The position numbers and the translations under genes are program-made. Shown here piece by piece: positions 54,193-64,000 of a stretch of 64,000 bases of DNA (within the stretch, counting starts at the first letter, position 1; each line of letters begins with the position of its first letter). The notes beneath the pieces were generated by a model. It was given only the letters and a program-made list of their open reading frames with translations, ran no database searches and was not told the DNA's origin. The stretch covers positions 1 to 64,000 of the forward strand of contig CANTFK010000726.1 in NCBI GenBank assembly GCA_947646735.1, read 5' to 3'. This stretch comes from Peronospora farinosa (taxonomy: Eukaryota > Oomycota > Peronosporomycetes > Peronosporales > Peronosporaceae).

Positions 54193-55572
54193 CTAGTGCG
54201 AGTACAAGTCCGAGACACCGGATGAGATGGTCAGGTCCTTCGTGATCGTGTGCACAAATTGCTCTGGGATCGGCTTCTCCACGTAGTCGTCGCTGCCCGC
54301 ACCTTGTGGGAACGCCACGTTCATCTCCGAGCTCTTAGACGTGACGAACTGCACCTCGCGACCCTCCCATGAGATGTACACAAGGCAGCCATCCGTCTTG
54401 TCGATAGCCACGGACGGCACCACGCCCTTGCACTGCACTTGAACGCCCTTGCAGTTGACAATCTCGATGGTGGATACGGCGTTGTCGAAGATGAGCTTGG
54501 TCTTCTTGCACGAATCAAACACGATGTTCTTGGCCTTGCCCTCAACCAAGATGGTGGCACCCTCACAGCCGTAAATGTACACTTGCTGCTTCATAGTGAC
54601 GCCGCTGACAGTAAGCGGGTCGGGACCGGTCTGGAACTCAATCTGCCAGTTGCCGTTGCGTTCCTCGCAGACGGCGGGCTTCGTGATTTTGACGGGGGTG
54701 GACTTCTTAGCGGCTACAGAAGGCACGGGTGCAGCGCCGTCCAACTTGTAGTCTTTGCGCCAGGTCTGCATGTCCTTGGTGACCTTTTTGAGTCCCGCAG
54801 TCTTGCCGCTACTGTGGTCAACACCCTTAATGCCAGCAAACACATTGGCTATATCACCTGCAGATGCGGCAGTTTTCGTAGTTGAGGCAGGTGTGTAGTT
54901 GGCCACGTCGCCACCCTTGGAGTTCCACGTGACGCCCGTCGTGTGGTGTGCCTTAACGTAGGCCATGAGCTCAGTTAACAGACTCTTAAACGACGTGACA
55001 AAGGAGATTTGGTCAGAATTAGACGTCTTGAACTGCACACGGATCTTGTTGCCCCAAAAGTCCGAGCCACCTACGTACGACTCAATAAAGGGCTTAGGAG
55101 CCGGCTCCACACAGAGCCAGCCGAGTGCCTGAATACCCTCATTCACCATGTTCTGGTGGTTGGAAAAGTCGCTGCGGTTATCACGCAGAGTGTTGATTTC
55201 CTTGATACAAGCTTGCAAGTCCTTCAAATGCTCAGGGTTGAGCGTCGCGGGTTTCTTGCACTGGCTCGCCATCAACAGGTATGCGCGCTGGGCCGCAAAC
55301 GCCTTCTCCGTCACCGTTGCGAGTTTGTTTGTATCATCCCCAAGCTTCTTACTGACGTCCAGAAAAGGTGGAAGGTATTGAGCCACGTACTCGTCGTACG
55401 CTTTGAGCTGCGGTGACAAATCTACGTAAACAGCAGCGGATGGGGAAGCAGCATCGGCTTCACGTGCAGACGAATGTGCTCCCTCCATGCCCAGCTGTGT
55501 CTCTACACGTGCCAAACGCGCCCCAAACGCGTCCAGGAGATTTTGCAACGGCTTGACAACGTCATTACTCAT
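54193..55572 (-). CDS. CAP: Cyclase-associated protein (CAP/Srv2), actin monomer regulator
   Basis: Intronless, 459 aa. An N-terminal oligomerisation helix (PLQNLLDAFGARLARVETQL) is followed by the helical folded domain (YLPPFLDVSKKLGDDTNKLA, AFAAQRAYLLMASQCKKP). The middle has a Pro/Ala region and the conserved FAGIKGVDHSSGKTAGLKKV and DMQTWRKD block next to the WH2 site. Residues ~300-459 are the CARP beta-helix (NGNWQIEFQ, VYIYGCEGATILVEGK, VVPSVAIDKTDGC). CAP recycles ADP-actin together with cofilin and binds adenylyl cyclase in fungi. Length is close to the family's ~470 aa. Confidence 0.95.
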   Translation of the reverse strand: MSNDVVKPLQNLLDAFGARLARVETQLGMEGAHSSAREADAASPSAAVYVDLSPQLKAYDEYVAQYLPPFLDVSKKLGDDTNKLATVTEKAFAAQRAYLLMASQCKKPATLNPEHLKDLQACIKEINTLRDNRSDFSNHQNMVNEGIQALGWLCVEPAPKPFIESYVGGSDFWGNKIRVQFKTSNSDQISFVTSFKSLLTELMAYVKAHHTTGVTWNSKGGDVANYTPASTTKTAASAGDIANVFAGIKGVDHSSGKTAGLKKVTKDMQTWRKDYKLDGAAPVPSVAAKKSTPVKITKPAVCEERNGNWQIEFQTGPDPLTVSGVTMKQQVYIYGCEGATILVEGKAKNIVFDSCKKTKLIFDNAVSTIEIVNCKGVQVQCKGVVPSVAIDKTDGCLVYISWEGREVQFVTSKSSEMNVAFPQGAGSDDYVEKPIPEQFVHTITKDLTISSGVSDLYSH

Positions 55573-56129
55573 GCGTAACGTGAGATTTTGTGTGTTTTTC
55601 TCGAATGGTTTATCTCGTTTTCTCCCCTAAGTTGAATAGATACAAAGCTGTGAACAATATGACGACCCTCGGTAAGATATCGGTTAAATACGAAATCAAT
55701 CTGAATAATCATCAGTCATGACAGTACAGTTATTTCTGACTGACTTGCTGCCGTGCTCAAATGCGAAAAACTTGAATTTTGTGCCTTAGATGAGCAGCAT
55801 CCGGTGTAATGTCCCTTCATTTGCTAGACCAAGTGGTCTGAATGACTTGTTCTTTTTTTTAACAAGTCGGAATACAAATGTATAGAACTGATGGAGCTGA
55901 CATCTTTGAATTGTTTTGAGACAACGGGTACGAAGACAAGGTACAGTAACAAGACACAACGATGAGGAAAATGCAGCAATCCACTAACAATAGCCATACA
56001 CTCTCATTGCCCAGCATGTTTAAAATAAGCAACACACTCTATAATCCGCGGCGACATCAATCTCTTCGCCTATGGCAGCGTCAAACGAAATGCGAACAAA
56101 TAGACCTTGTTGGCTCCTTCAACCTGTAG
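55573..56129. other. Spacer between CAP and PAQR genes
   Basis: It contains the CAP promoter and the 3' flank of the PAQR gene. No coding sequence seen. Confidence 0.5.
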
Positions 56130-57635
56130 CTATGCTTCACACTGCGTGTTCCAACGCCACTGGTACTGCTGCAAAGCATTGGCAAAGTGCACGAGCGCGG
56201 CAGCCACGACGCAAATGTGCCAGAGCTGGTGGCTCGAGAACCACAGATCGAAGCGACCAGGGTAGAAGCGTTCCGGGAACTTGGTAGCGTAGATGATGGC
56301 ACCGCTCGTGTACAGCAACCCCATCAGCAGCAGCGGGCCAATCATAACCGTAACGTGGGGGTCAAAGAGCCCAAAGTGCCACACCAGATGCGTCACGGGA
56401 ACGAAGCCAAAGAAGCCTAGCGCCAGGAAGATGCATGTGCGTGCCACGAGGAACCTGGGAGTGCTAAAGACTGGCATGAGCGCTACAGTGAAGGTGAGCG
56501 CAGCCATAGTCGAGATAGAGACGAGGTAGGCGCTGCGCAGCCACGGGTGGCAGTAGAACGAGTAGTAAATCATGGGGTAGAAGGATCCAGCGATGAGAAT
56601 CGTGATGCCAGCGTAGTCCAACCGCGACAGGAATGTGAAGGCCGAGCGACTCACCACGAACATCAAGTGGAAGACGGCACTGCACGTGAGACATATCACC
56701 GCGCTGGCCATGAAGGCAAAGATTGGCCAGCGCGGAACATCGTGGGATCCCTCCGCAGTCGCCAATATGTGTAGCCCGTTGCGTAAACTATCGGCCACGC
56801 CGTGCAGCTCCTCTAGTACGTACTTCATGGGCAAATCCGCCCCCACTTGGCTGGCCACGTCCTGCAGGAACAACGAGAGCGACTCTACGCGCTGGTCCAG
56901 CTGTATCTTGAGTGAATGCACCTGTTCCGAGTGGACATCCCTCATACGTCCTCCAAGTCGCGCCGACAGTACACTTAATTCGCTGCGTAGCTGCTCCAAT
57001 TGCGCCCCGACCGAGTCAGAAAAGCCGCCAACATTTTTCTCCACGAGCGCATGGAAGCGCTCCAGACTAGGCAGTCGCTGCAAGCTGCGGTCAAAGATGA
57101 CGCTGGCCACTTCGTAGTACTTGGGGGGGGAAGCGCATCCCGTAGGCGACAGACAGAGCTCTGGCAGACCCGCAGCCAGCAGCATCCGCGGCGTATGATG
57201 TCCGTCCACCATCCACTGCTGGTCGTTATGGCACCAGGACTGCGGCGTCGCGAGGCTTGTCGTGTCCGTTATAGGGGACAGCGCATGGCCAGATAATGCA
57301 AGATAAAGCATGAGCATGAGGAAGATGAAGGAGCCGACAATGTGTGTCCACACATTTAAAGTCTCGTTGTGTAGCTCAAAGAGCGACAGGAAACAATCAC
57401 GGGTTGAGTAATGCAAACGGTAACCCGAACGGATGTAGGAATTATCAGCCAGATAAGCAAAACCTTCGGCGTGAAGACGTTCAAAGGTGTGCAATTTGAC
57501 TTCAGTTTCATTGGAAATCATGACAACATCCTGACTGGATTCGAACTGCATCTGAGTCTCCGTTGGGGTGTGCAGCGTCTGGAGCCGCTTCTTTGAGTGA
57601 GTGTGCAGTAGCATGTGATGATGACCCGTTTCCAT
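56130..57635 (-). CDS. PAQR (adiponectin/progestin receptor-like) membrane protein with long insertion
   Basis: Intronless, 501 aa. It begins with a polar N-terminus, then FELHNETLNVWTHIVG (PAQR motif) into TM1 (98-117). A 186-residue insertion (118-303) follows, with a coiled coil at ~205-265 (AQLEQLRSELSVLSARLG). TM2-TM7 follow. The zinc-site residues of the family are present: H323 (CSAVFH), D340 (RLDYAG), H469 and H473 (SHQLWH). PAQRs are seven-TM receptors or ceramidase-like hydrolases. The long loop between TM1 and TM2 is unusual; typical members have a short one. Start: Met at 57635 with an in-frame His-rich stretch; an internal Met at position 8 is possible. Confidence 0.9.
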   Translation of the reverse strand: METGHHHMLLHTHSKKRLQTLHTPTETQMQFESSQDVVMISNETEVKLHTFERLHAEGFAYLADNSYIRSGYRLHYSTRDCFLSLFELHNETLNVWTHIVGSFIFLMLMLYLALSGHALSPITDTTSLATPQSWCHNDQQWMVDGHHTPRMLLAAGLPELCLSPTGCASPPKYYEVASVIFDRSLQRLPSLERFHALVEKNVGGFSDSVGAQLEQLRSELSVLSARLGGRMRDVHSEQVHSLKIQLDQRVESLSLFLQDVASQVGADLPMKYVLEELHGVADSLRNGLHILATAEGSHDVPRWPIFAFMASAVICLTCSAVFHLMFVVSRSAFTFLSRLDYAGITILIAGSFYPMIYYSFYCHPWLRSAYLVSISTMAALTFTVALMPVFSTPRFLVARTCIFLALGFFGFVPVTHLVWHFGLFDPHVTVMIGPLLLMGLLYTSGAIIYATKFPERFYPGRFDLWFSSHQLWHICVVAAALVHFANALQQYQWRWNTQCEA

Positions 57636-59166
57636 TCTCGGGTGACAGTCAAAGCGAGAAGAATTGTGGATTTAATTATTTTTAATCATGTGGCAGCGGG
57701 TTTGACCAATCGAAGCAGTAGATAGAGGGTGAGCTAGCCAATCCAGTTGCATGAACGCGACATTACAGGATGTTTCTACGAAATATCTTTGCTTCTATAT
57801 AAATAAATACACTCTTTTCGAGTGCAAGTATAATTAAATCTAACTGTAACTCACCATTCCAACATCATGAAACACCCTAGAACCAAAACCGCAATTTAAT
57901 TATTTTAGGGCAATCCATTGCTGCCGCTGATGTGGAAATGAAAAGCTGCCCTTTACAAATCTTTAACATGTATCAAATGATCACGTACTTGACATTTTAT
58001 TCTACATCACTGTGTTACTGTGTATTCATTCAGGTACTCTCATCATCACGGATCTAAGCGTGATTGATACTTTGACGATGCTAAATATGCAACTAGAGGG
58101 CAGAGTAACTAACTTTGATGTAGCAAGCAAATAGTTTACTGACCTAAATCTTTACCACTTTCCAAGCTACTGTTTCCTCCACATGGTTATGAGCCAAAGA
58201 TACACCGGCAATATTGACAAGCCCCCGGTAAGTAGCATATTTATTCTGCATTGCAACTACATTTCCACTGATCGCTTAGCATTCGGGTAAAAAAGACTCA
58301 CTGCAGCCGCAAACTGTAGCAGAGCTACGTAGCGTATTAAGTCATAGGGAGACGTATAGGCTAAAAGCCTATAGAGCTTTCAGCCACTTAGTTTTATAGG
58401 CATTACGATTATAAAAATCAACCTACTCTAAACCCTTAATCACTATAATGCTGTAGTAACCATAATAGTAGCTACAATATGCAGTTGGATAATGTGTCAT
58501 CCAAACTTCAGTGTATAATATAATTATTACGGCGCTATCGGCTATCAAAACATAACCGATATGGTAGGGTATTACCAATATGGTACGGTATTACCAATAT
58601 GATAAGGTATTACCGATATCGTACCTCAATGCCCACACCTCCTTAAAGAAAAGTGTAAGAAGTACAACGTACATTGTAGCGGAGCTGCACAGCTCTTTAG
58701 CCAGAGGAAGACTTTAGGCTGGAAGCCTCTTAGTTCAAGAGAACTAAATAGAGTTAAGGCTAAAAGCCACTTAGTTCTAAGGAACTAATTAAACGACTGA
58801 AAGTCACCCTGTTCTAAGGAACTAGGAAAGAGACTTTTAGTCAGTCAAGCAATAAGCTTAAGGTTCATAGAACCAACACACAGAGTGCAAGAACAAGCTA
58901 GAAGCTTAAAGGTTCAGAGAACCAACGCACGAAGTGCACAAGAAAACAAGTCTTATCGAGACTTGTGACCTTAAACTCAGGGTAAGATCTGATTATATTA
59001 ATGCATTAAGATTTTGTGCCTTACATTATATGTAATTATAGTATGCCACCGCTTGTATCTAGATATAGAATCATCCAATTGTCAATGTATGTTGTACTTA
59101 GTACTACTGTATTAATTATGAAACTGATACCGATTGTTTAAGACATAACTGATACCTTTTACAAAG
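57636..59166. other. 1.5-kb AT-rich intergenic region with short repeats
   Basis: No gene seen. It contains a ~24-bp imperfect tandem repeat (58555-58620: ggtattaccaatatgg-type, three to four units) and many short palindromes between 58300 and 58980. Confidence 0.5.
58670..58980. repeat. Cluster of short inverted repeats
   Basis: Palindromes of the agttctaaggaact type recur (for example near 58780 and 58830), with further pairs such as ggttcatagaacc and ggttcagagaacc and repeats of cgcacgaagtgcac. The segment begins TGTAGCGGAGC, which would fit an LTR-like end, but no partner was found. Confidence 0.55.
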
Positions 59167-59501
59167 CTCCCTCCGTTAAGTTATGGGTACGGTGGACGAC
59201 AATACCCATAAGTTAACAGAGGTTATGACTATTCGGATTATGTGTACTGTACATAAGAGAACTTAGATAATAACAAGCAGACCAGACCATTCCCACTTCC
59301 CCTTAAACCAAATCAGGCTTCATCCCTAAGGTTCATACTGCTGACAGAGCTTATGTCCCAGACTCCGTAGTTAATTTAAACCGTGCCTAGAGGTGTGAGA
59401 CATGCCGTCAATCTGTTTCGCCTGTGCTAATAGTGAAAGCTATATGTAATTCTACAGTGTCTTACAGTGTCTTACCTGCTAATGTACCTAGACAGGTGAA
59501 G

Positions 59502-59735
59502 ATGTCGCAAATCCGGCTTGCCAATGGACAGCGTCTTCAAATTTGCAAGTACAAGGATGAGAATCCAGGATTATCTCAGTCGGCACTGGCTAAATGGGCA
59601 ACAAAGGAGCTCGGCCTAGCCAAAACCCTGTCACAGGCATCGATGAGCAAGATAATTCAAAAGCGGACTAATCTGAGGACGATGGATCCAAGCAGTCTAA
59701 TTGCGAAGCGCCAGCGGATGGTGAAACATCCTTAA
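59502..59735 (+). CDS. N-terminal HTH fragment of pogo-like transposase
   Basis: The 77-aa frame carries RLANGQRLQICKYKDENPGL then SQSALAKWATKELGLAKTLSQ, the first pogo/CENP-B helix-turn-helix. It stops at 59735 before the second HTH and is only a remnant of a ~500-aa protein. Confidence 0.75.
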   Translation: MSQIRLANGQRLQICKYKDENPGLSQSALAKWATKELGLAKTLSQASMSKIIQKRTNLRTMDPSSLIAKRQRMVKHP

Positions 59736-59969
59736 TGGAAGGATTTTTGACTCTTTGGATCCTGCAGTGTCAATACCGCAAGGTGATTATCACTGGAAAA
59801 CTCATTTTCGCGAAGGCCTAGCGACTTGCCCAATCGCTTGGAATACTAAACGACGTTATCACTTTCTCGCACAGATGGCTACAAAAAGTCTAACAACGTC
59901 ACAAACTTCGCGCTATTCGATCTCACGGTGAAAGCGGCTCGGTTGACGTAGAGGCTTCTAATGAAGCTA

Positions 59970-60440
59970 AGCCTGATCTGAAGAAGGTCATTGCCGAGTA
60001 CGCTCTGTGTGATATTTACAACATGGATGAAACCGGTAACTTTTCCTGTATGATTATTACGTGTAATGGAGTCTAAGTAATTAATTATTTTTTAGGAATG
60101 TTAGACAGCATGACACCTGACAGGACTATTGCTCAACAAGAGTTCGAAGGACATAAGATAAACAAAGGAAGTCAAATTCTAGATGGCTAATTATAATTTA
60201 CTTACATAGTGTATGCGCTGTCATCATCTGCAGACGCGAATCTCTATTGCGCTCACTGCAAATGCAGATGGATCTAACAAGCTGCAGCCTGTCTTTATCG
60301 GAAAAGCAAAGAAGCTCCGGTGCTTTGAGAAGAAGTCAGGACAAGCACTTGGTTTTTCTTACCGGAAAAACACAAAGGCTTGAATGACGGGCAAGATCTT
60401 TCAGGAATGGCTTGCAAATATGGACAAAACAATGAAGGTG
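59970..60440 (+). pseudogene. DDE catalytic fragment of pogo-like transposase
   Basis: Pieces in shifted frames read DIYNMDETGNF (first catalytic Asp), RISIALTANADGSNKLQPVF, IGKAKKLRCF and MTGKIFQEWLANMDKTMK. A stop at the AW/M junction (~60384), an intron-like or inserted AT-rich stretch (60055-60235) and loss of the distal Asp region show that it is dead. Confidence 0.8.
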
Positions 60441-60983
60441 CGTGGTTAAATAAAATTAATGACATCTATTCTCGATTGATTGAAGGAGGTCGAAAAGGCA
60501 GAACTTGAGCTGGAGCAGGAGCTGAGAGACCAGCTAGAGCAACTGCGTGTCCGGGGTCCCATGACGATTCGGAGCTTCTCAATCCCATCGATGAGGATGA
60601 AAATGCTCAGCCGGAGCTGACCGAGGACGAGAACTTTGAAGAGGTAAAGGAGGCTCAGGAGGAGGGTGCAGACAGTGATGACGTGGCCATTGTCGCAGAA
60701 AAGCTCACCCGAACCAAAAAGATCAACCTACGTGCTCCCTGCTCGATGTATCCATGGAAAGTCACCAAGCTTCTTATAGAGTCCTCCGCGACCTTCAACT
60801 TGACATTCGCAACGCACCCACCTCCCAAACTACCCTCGACAGATAATTTCTCATTTATAAAGCTATATTGCCCTTCCTGATTATAACTTATAACTTAGCG
60901 ACCATAGAACGAGCTCGGCGGACACGAAATTCGATAACCTACCGGAGGTTATAACTTATCAGAGGATAACTTATTGGAGGGAG

Positions 60984-61243
60984 GTCTGTATGTATGGTGA
61001 AATTTCACCAGGCTTTCCTTTACAATAAGAATGGTACGTATTTTAGCGGCGACGCACCTAGTACACGGATGCACAGTTCAAGCCCACCTCCATTATACTT
61101 AAGAATTTGTCGACCGTGGTTATCGAGCTGTAACCTCCCGGTACCGAAGTGAGCGGTAATTTTATAATATGTATGGTTTACAATCGTGACGTAACGTTAC
61201 ATATAAAATTTATCTAGCCGTCGTCGAGCCCCGTTAAACTCTC
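60984..61243. other. Spacer between pogo relic and element D
   Basis: No gene seen. Confidence 0.5.
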
Positions 61244-61562
61244 TGTAACGGGGCTAGATCTCCGTTACTTACATACACTATAGGTCTTCGAGGAAGCGTA
61301 AGGAAGTGCGCAATAACTAGCGATCTTAGGGATAAATTCAGCTCTGATTTTTATGTATATGTTTTTATACTAAGTACGAGTGGTACCTATACGCATGGGA
61401 ACCACTCAACTACAGATGTCTTCTCCTATTGGCTGATCATGAGACTCATTCTCACTTACCTGCGAATAGAGATACGAATGGCTACACCCGCTATCTCGGG
61501 TAGAGCATATACTACTTAGTAACTACTACATGTTTTACTATAAATAGCTGTGTAACGTTACA
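61244..61562 (-). repeat. 3' LTR of element D
   Basis: On the plus strand it begins TGTAACGGGG and ends gtaacgttaca. It is colinear with 42974-43288, with scattered differences. Confidence 0.85.
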
Positions 61563-61619
61563 CCCCGTTACACCCCCACCCCCACACATTATAGCACATA
61601 CTCTCGGGTGCGACAAACC

Positions 61620-62965
61620 ATTTGGAAGAATCCGACTCAATCATACCACGTCATCATCGGGCGTTTGCAGACAATCATGACCACGAACAACACCAATGGA
61701 ACCACTACAACACGGCAAGCGAGGAACGACGGCAAAAAACTCCTGGCACCGTCCAACGTGACGGTGCCCAACCATACGCGAACATGTGCGAAGAGTCTTC
61801 GCGTCTGGGAGCAATACGACTGAAGCGGAATTGAACGTTCGCGTGATGATGAAGAGATGCGTGAGATGTGGCGGTGATGGAGGCGTACTCGGGTAAAGAT
61901 GACCTCGGCTACGTATGCAGTAAGACAAGCTTCGCTGTCGAGTCTTGGACTGTATTAGTCCGCCGGTAGAACACCGAGACGTCTTTTGCCGAAATCGTAC
62001 CGTTACGCAGGGAGTAACGTCGTCGTTCTAGACTCGCAGAAATCCTCAAGATGGTATGTGAGTTTTTGTGGGCCGCGGACCGCCCTTTTTGCTTTGTGCA
62101 CTGGCGAGAACGTTGTAACCATTGTGAACGCTACGACATAGCGCGGCCAAACCGCTCTCAATGGACGACCATTCTTAGCGATTGTTCGTTTTCTAAAAAG
62201 GAGCGCACGCGGATTGGGAGATATAAGTGAGTGCGTGATGAACACCAACGAGCGCATGGGTGGACTCGAATGGACGTGGGCGCGCTTCAAAGATTTGCAT
62301 TAAACCCAAGAACTCGCTCTCGAACGGCGGGGATTTCAGCATCGCGACCTGCGCGGAGTCCTCCAATAGCGCGAGCTGCTCGACGCTCGCGATCCCGCTC
62401 AACTCCCGATCGTAGTCGCTCACGATATTCGGAACGTTCGCGAGAAGTGTTGCGCGAAGTTACCACGAATCGCTATTCGGGGGACAACCAAGCCAGCGAA
62501 CGCGGTAATATCGTGTTCCCGGAACGAGGTTTGTCCGAGCGCGGGAAGAGCCATGAACAGTCTGAGGCGGGCCACGATGTTCCAAGATTCTTTCCACATG
62601 CCAGCATCAATGTTCAGCGCTGTCAACCAGCGGGGATGGACCGTCGCGCCAAACGCAGCGTGAGGCACCGGAGTCTGAACGAGCGGTGCCGACTCCTTCG
62701 GTCGTAGTGCATCTCCAGGAGATTGATCGACGGGTGACTTTTGTAGAGCATGATGCAAGTCAAGCAAGTGAGCTGGCTGAGACTGCGGAGATCCTCGCGG
62801 AGAAGGCTTCTTCTGCTGCGATTGCTGGGTTCTCTCATCGACTTGAGCTCTTGGAGCAGTCAAATCTGCTCTTCAAAGGAACAACGCGGAGTTTCTTGGG
62901 CTGCGCCAGCCCAATATGCCAAGGCTTTCGCGTTATCGGAGACCAAGTTATGCATATGCGTCTGA
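61620..62965 (+). pseudogene. Antisense ORF of element D with intact C-x2-H-x4-C-x2-C motif
   Basis: One plus frame, interrupted by a few stops, carries a polar N-terminal piece (61622-61834; EESDSIIPRHHRAFADNHD), the zinc motif CFVHWRERCNHC (62090-62125) followed by CERYDIARPNRSQW and SDCSFSKKERTRIGRY, and the RS-rich frame 62231-62707. After a shift near 62690 it goes on into an Ala/Glu-rich helix (62686-62860) and ends by ~62965. The same order occurs in element C. The end overlaps pol on the other strand. Confidence 0.6.
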
Positions 62966-63936
62966 TCCGTCGTCGACGGGAGGACCGCCGGCCAGTAACG
63001 CTTGTGACGACCAACGTAGAAAGTAGGGTGTAGATGCATCGACGAAGTAATGTAAAGTTCGTAGGCATCCCCGTTCACCTAAAACATTATATATGGGCCA
63101 ATATACTATGGCACTAAGTTCGGTGTGCCGAGACTTGTTACTGATGCGTCGGGTATGCTTGTCGTCGAAAGTAGAACTAATCATCACCCTTAAACTTCTC
63201 AAGGTTATTGTGTCCTCGATGGTCTTCAGACGCTTTCTGCTTATCGACCGCAGCGCCAATGGCGTCGCGCACAAATGGCGCTACAAATTGACGATGTATC
63301 ACAAATTCGTCGATCAATCTAGAGTCCGACAGACGGACTCTCAATGGAGACTGAGCTGCGCTAGCCTAAGAAGGAATGTTCTGTGACTTGTAACGCGTTT
63401 GAAACGCATGTAGCGAGTCGGGTAATGCCTTTCTCGAGGATGCCAGTGGCACCAAGATATCCGGTGTCCCTCACCCAACAAGAGTAGAAGAATCGGCCAA
63501 ACCAAGAAGATTCGGGACGCGCGGATGGCGGGAGTTATTCGCAAAAAAAGGAGTTAAACAAGTCAAAGCGTGAACATCGTTGTTCATCGCGAACTCAGTC
63601 ATACAAAGGAAATCGCTCCATGGCCTAAAAGACGTGGCGTAACTGCGCAGAGCGTCCTCCAACACGCGATTGACTCGCTCGGTCTGTCCATCTGTGTCAG
63701 GGTGTGTGGTACTTAATATCATCAGACGAGTGCCGAGAATCTCGAGCAGGAGACCAAAATGTGACCGTAAATCGAGGATCGCGATCGGATACAATCGTGG
63801 CGGGCATGCCATGATGTTTGAAGAACATGTCTACGAAGGGAGCCGTGGTATCCTCGGACGTGGTGGAAGCAGCGACAGGTGAAAGATGCGCCATCTTACT
63901 AAACATGTCCACGATGACTGTTCCCCTGCACATCAC
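62860..63936 (-). pseudogene. Integrase of element D
   Basis: Minus pieces: VDMFSKMAHLSP, IVSDRDPRF (63936-63697), then TDGQTERVNRVLEDALRSYA, FAMNNDVHALTCLTPFF (63812-63471), and GDAYELYITSSMHL / FYVGRHKRYWPA (63078-62860). The D, D, E residues are all visible. Frames are shifted against each other, so the enzyme is broken. Confidence 0.87.
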
Positions 63937-64000
63937 TGGAAATCCAAAGCCAAACCATGCTCACGTAGTTCCAAAGACTCTTGGCTATCGGTATAGGGAA

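Larger units (their letters stand above)
59167..60983 (+). mobile_element. Decayed pogo/Tigger-like (Tc1-mariner superfamily) DNA transposon
   Basis: Terminal inverted repeats of 18 bp with two mismatches lie at 59167-59184 (ctccctccgttaagttat) and 60966-60983 (reverse complement ctccctccaataagttat). Between them are a CENP-B/pogo-type HTH, a DDE fragment and an acidic tail on the plus strand, all interrupted. Size 1.8 kb. Confidence 0.75.
61244..64000 (-). mobile_element. Ty3/Gypsy element D (C family), cut by the window end
   Basis: The 3' LTR is at 61244-61562, followed to the right by the antisense-ORF region and integrase on the minus strand, reaching the window end. It is colinear with element C 42974-45750. 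Confidence 0.9.

Noticed and set aside
54439..54885. 148-codon frame opposite CAP
   Set aside because: It is a shadow of the highly conserved CAP coding sequence.
56635..57117. 160-codon frame opposite the PAQR gene
   Set aside because: It is a shadow of the PAQR coiled-coil loop, rich in Ser and Arg without own features.

Overview
The window is oomycete nuclear DNA, most likely Phytophthora or a related downy mildew. It holds a secreted RXLR/WY-type effector candidate, many Ty3/Gypsy LTR retrotransposons, short GT-AG introns, and oomycete-style initiator elements (TCATTYYNCAWTTT-like) just upstream of some start codons. I saw no rRNA, tRNA or CRISPR array.

Layout. 1-3.0 kb: retroelement debris (a gag-like ORF with its LTR on the minus strand, a 26/27-bp minisatellite, a Gypsy chromodomain end). 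4.0-7.6 kb: a PX-domain protein, a BLOC-1 subunit 2 homologue and a Rac GTPase. 9.0-10.3 kb: an effector candidate whose WY-repeat tail is broken by frameshifts. 10.6-19.9 kb: a decayed Gypsy element (B), an inserted solo LTR (family R1), a degenerate gag-like cluster and a chimera of Gypsy fragments. 20.0-26.5 kb: an ABHD13/BEM46 hydrolase, the mitochondrial trifunctional enzyme alpha subunit and an RRM/RS protein. 29.2-32.3 kb: an ABCG half-transporter with an extracellular N-terminal domain. 33.0-49.6 kb: nested retrotransposons. A minus-strand Gypsy element (E, same family as B) carries inside it a complete-ended element A (34474-40344, 340-bp LTRs, TSD CTACG) and an R1 solo LTR, and it abuts element C. 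52.2-57.6 kb: a cNMP-binding/mitochondrial-carrier fusion, cyclase-associated protein (CAP) and a PAQR receptor. 59.2-61.0 kb: a dead pogo-like DNA transposon. 61.2-64.0 kb: element D, same family as C, running off the window.

The housekeeping genes keep intact spliced frames and stand in small islands. The TE blocks are full of stops and frameshifts. The effector lies at the edge of such a block, as expected of a repeat-rich, fast-evolving compartment.

The most interesting signal is an extra protein encoded ANTISENSE to the retrotransposons, between the integrase end and the 3' LTR. Elements A and C/D belong to different families, yet both encode there, on the strand opposite pol, a related protein with identical Cys/His spacing (C-x2-H-x4-C-x2-C). 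In C/D it continues into an RS-rich segment and a helical tail that overlaps the pol end. Element E also has an antisense frame at this position, but without a visible zinc motif. Other notable items are a 375-bp near-perfect LTR palindrome (33055-33963), a young-looking element (A) without most of its integrase core, and the cNMP/carrier fusion.
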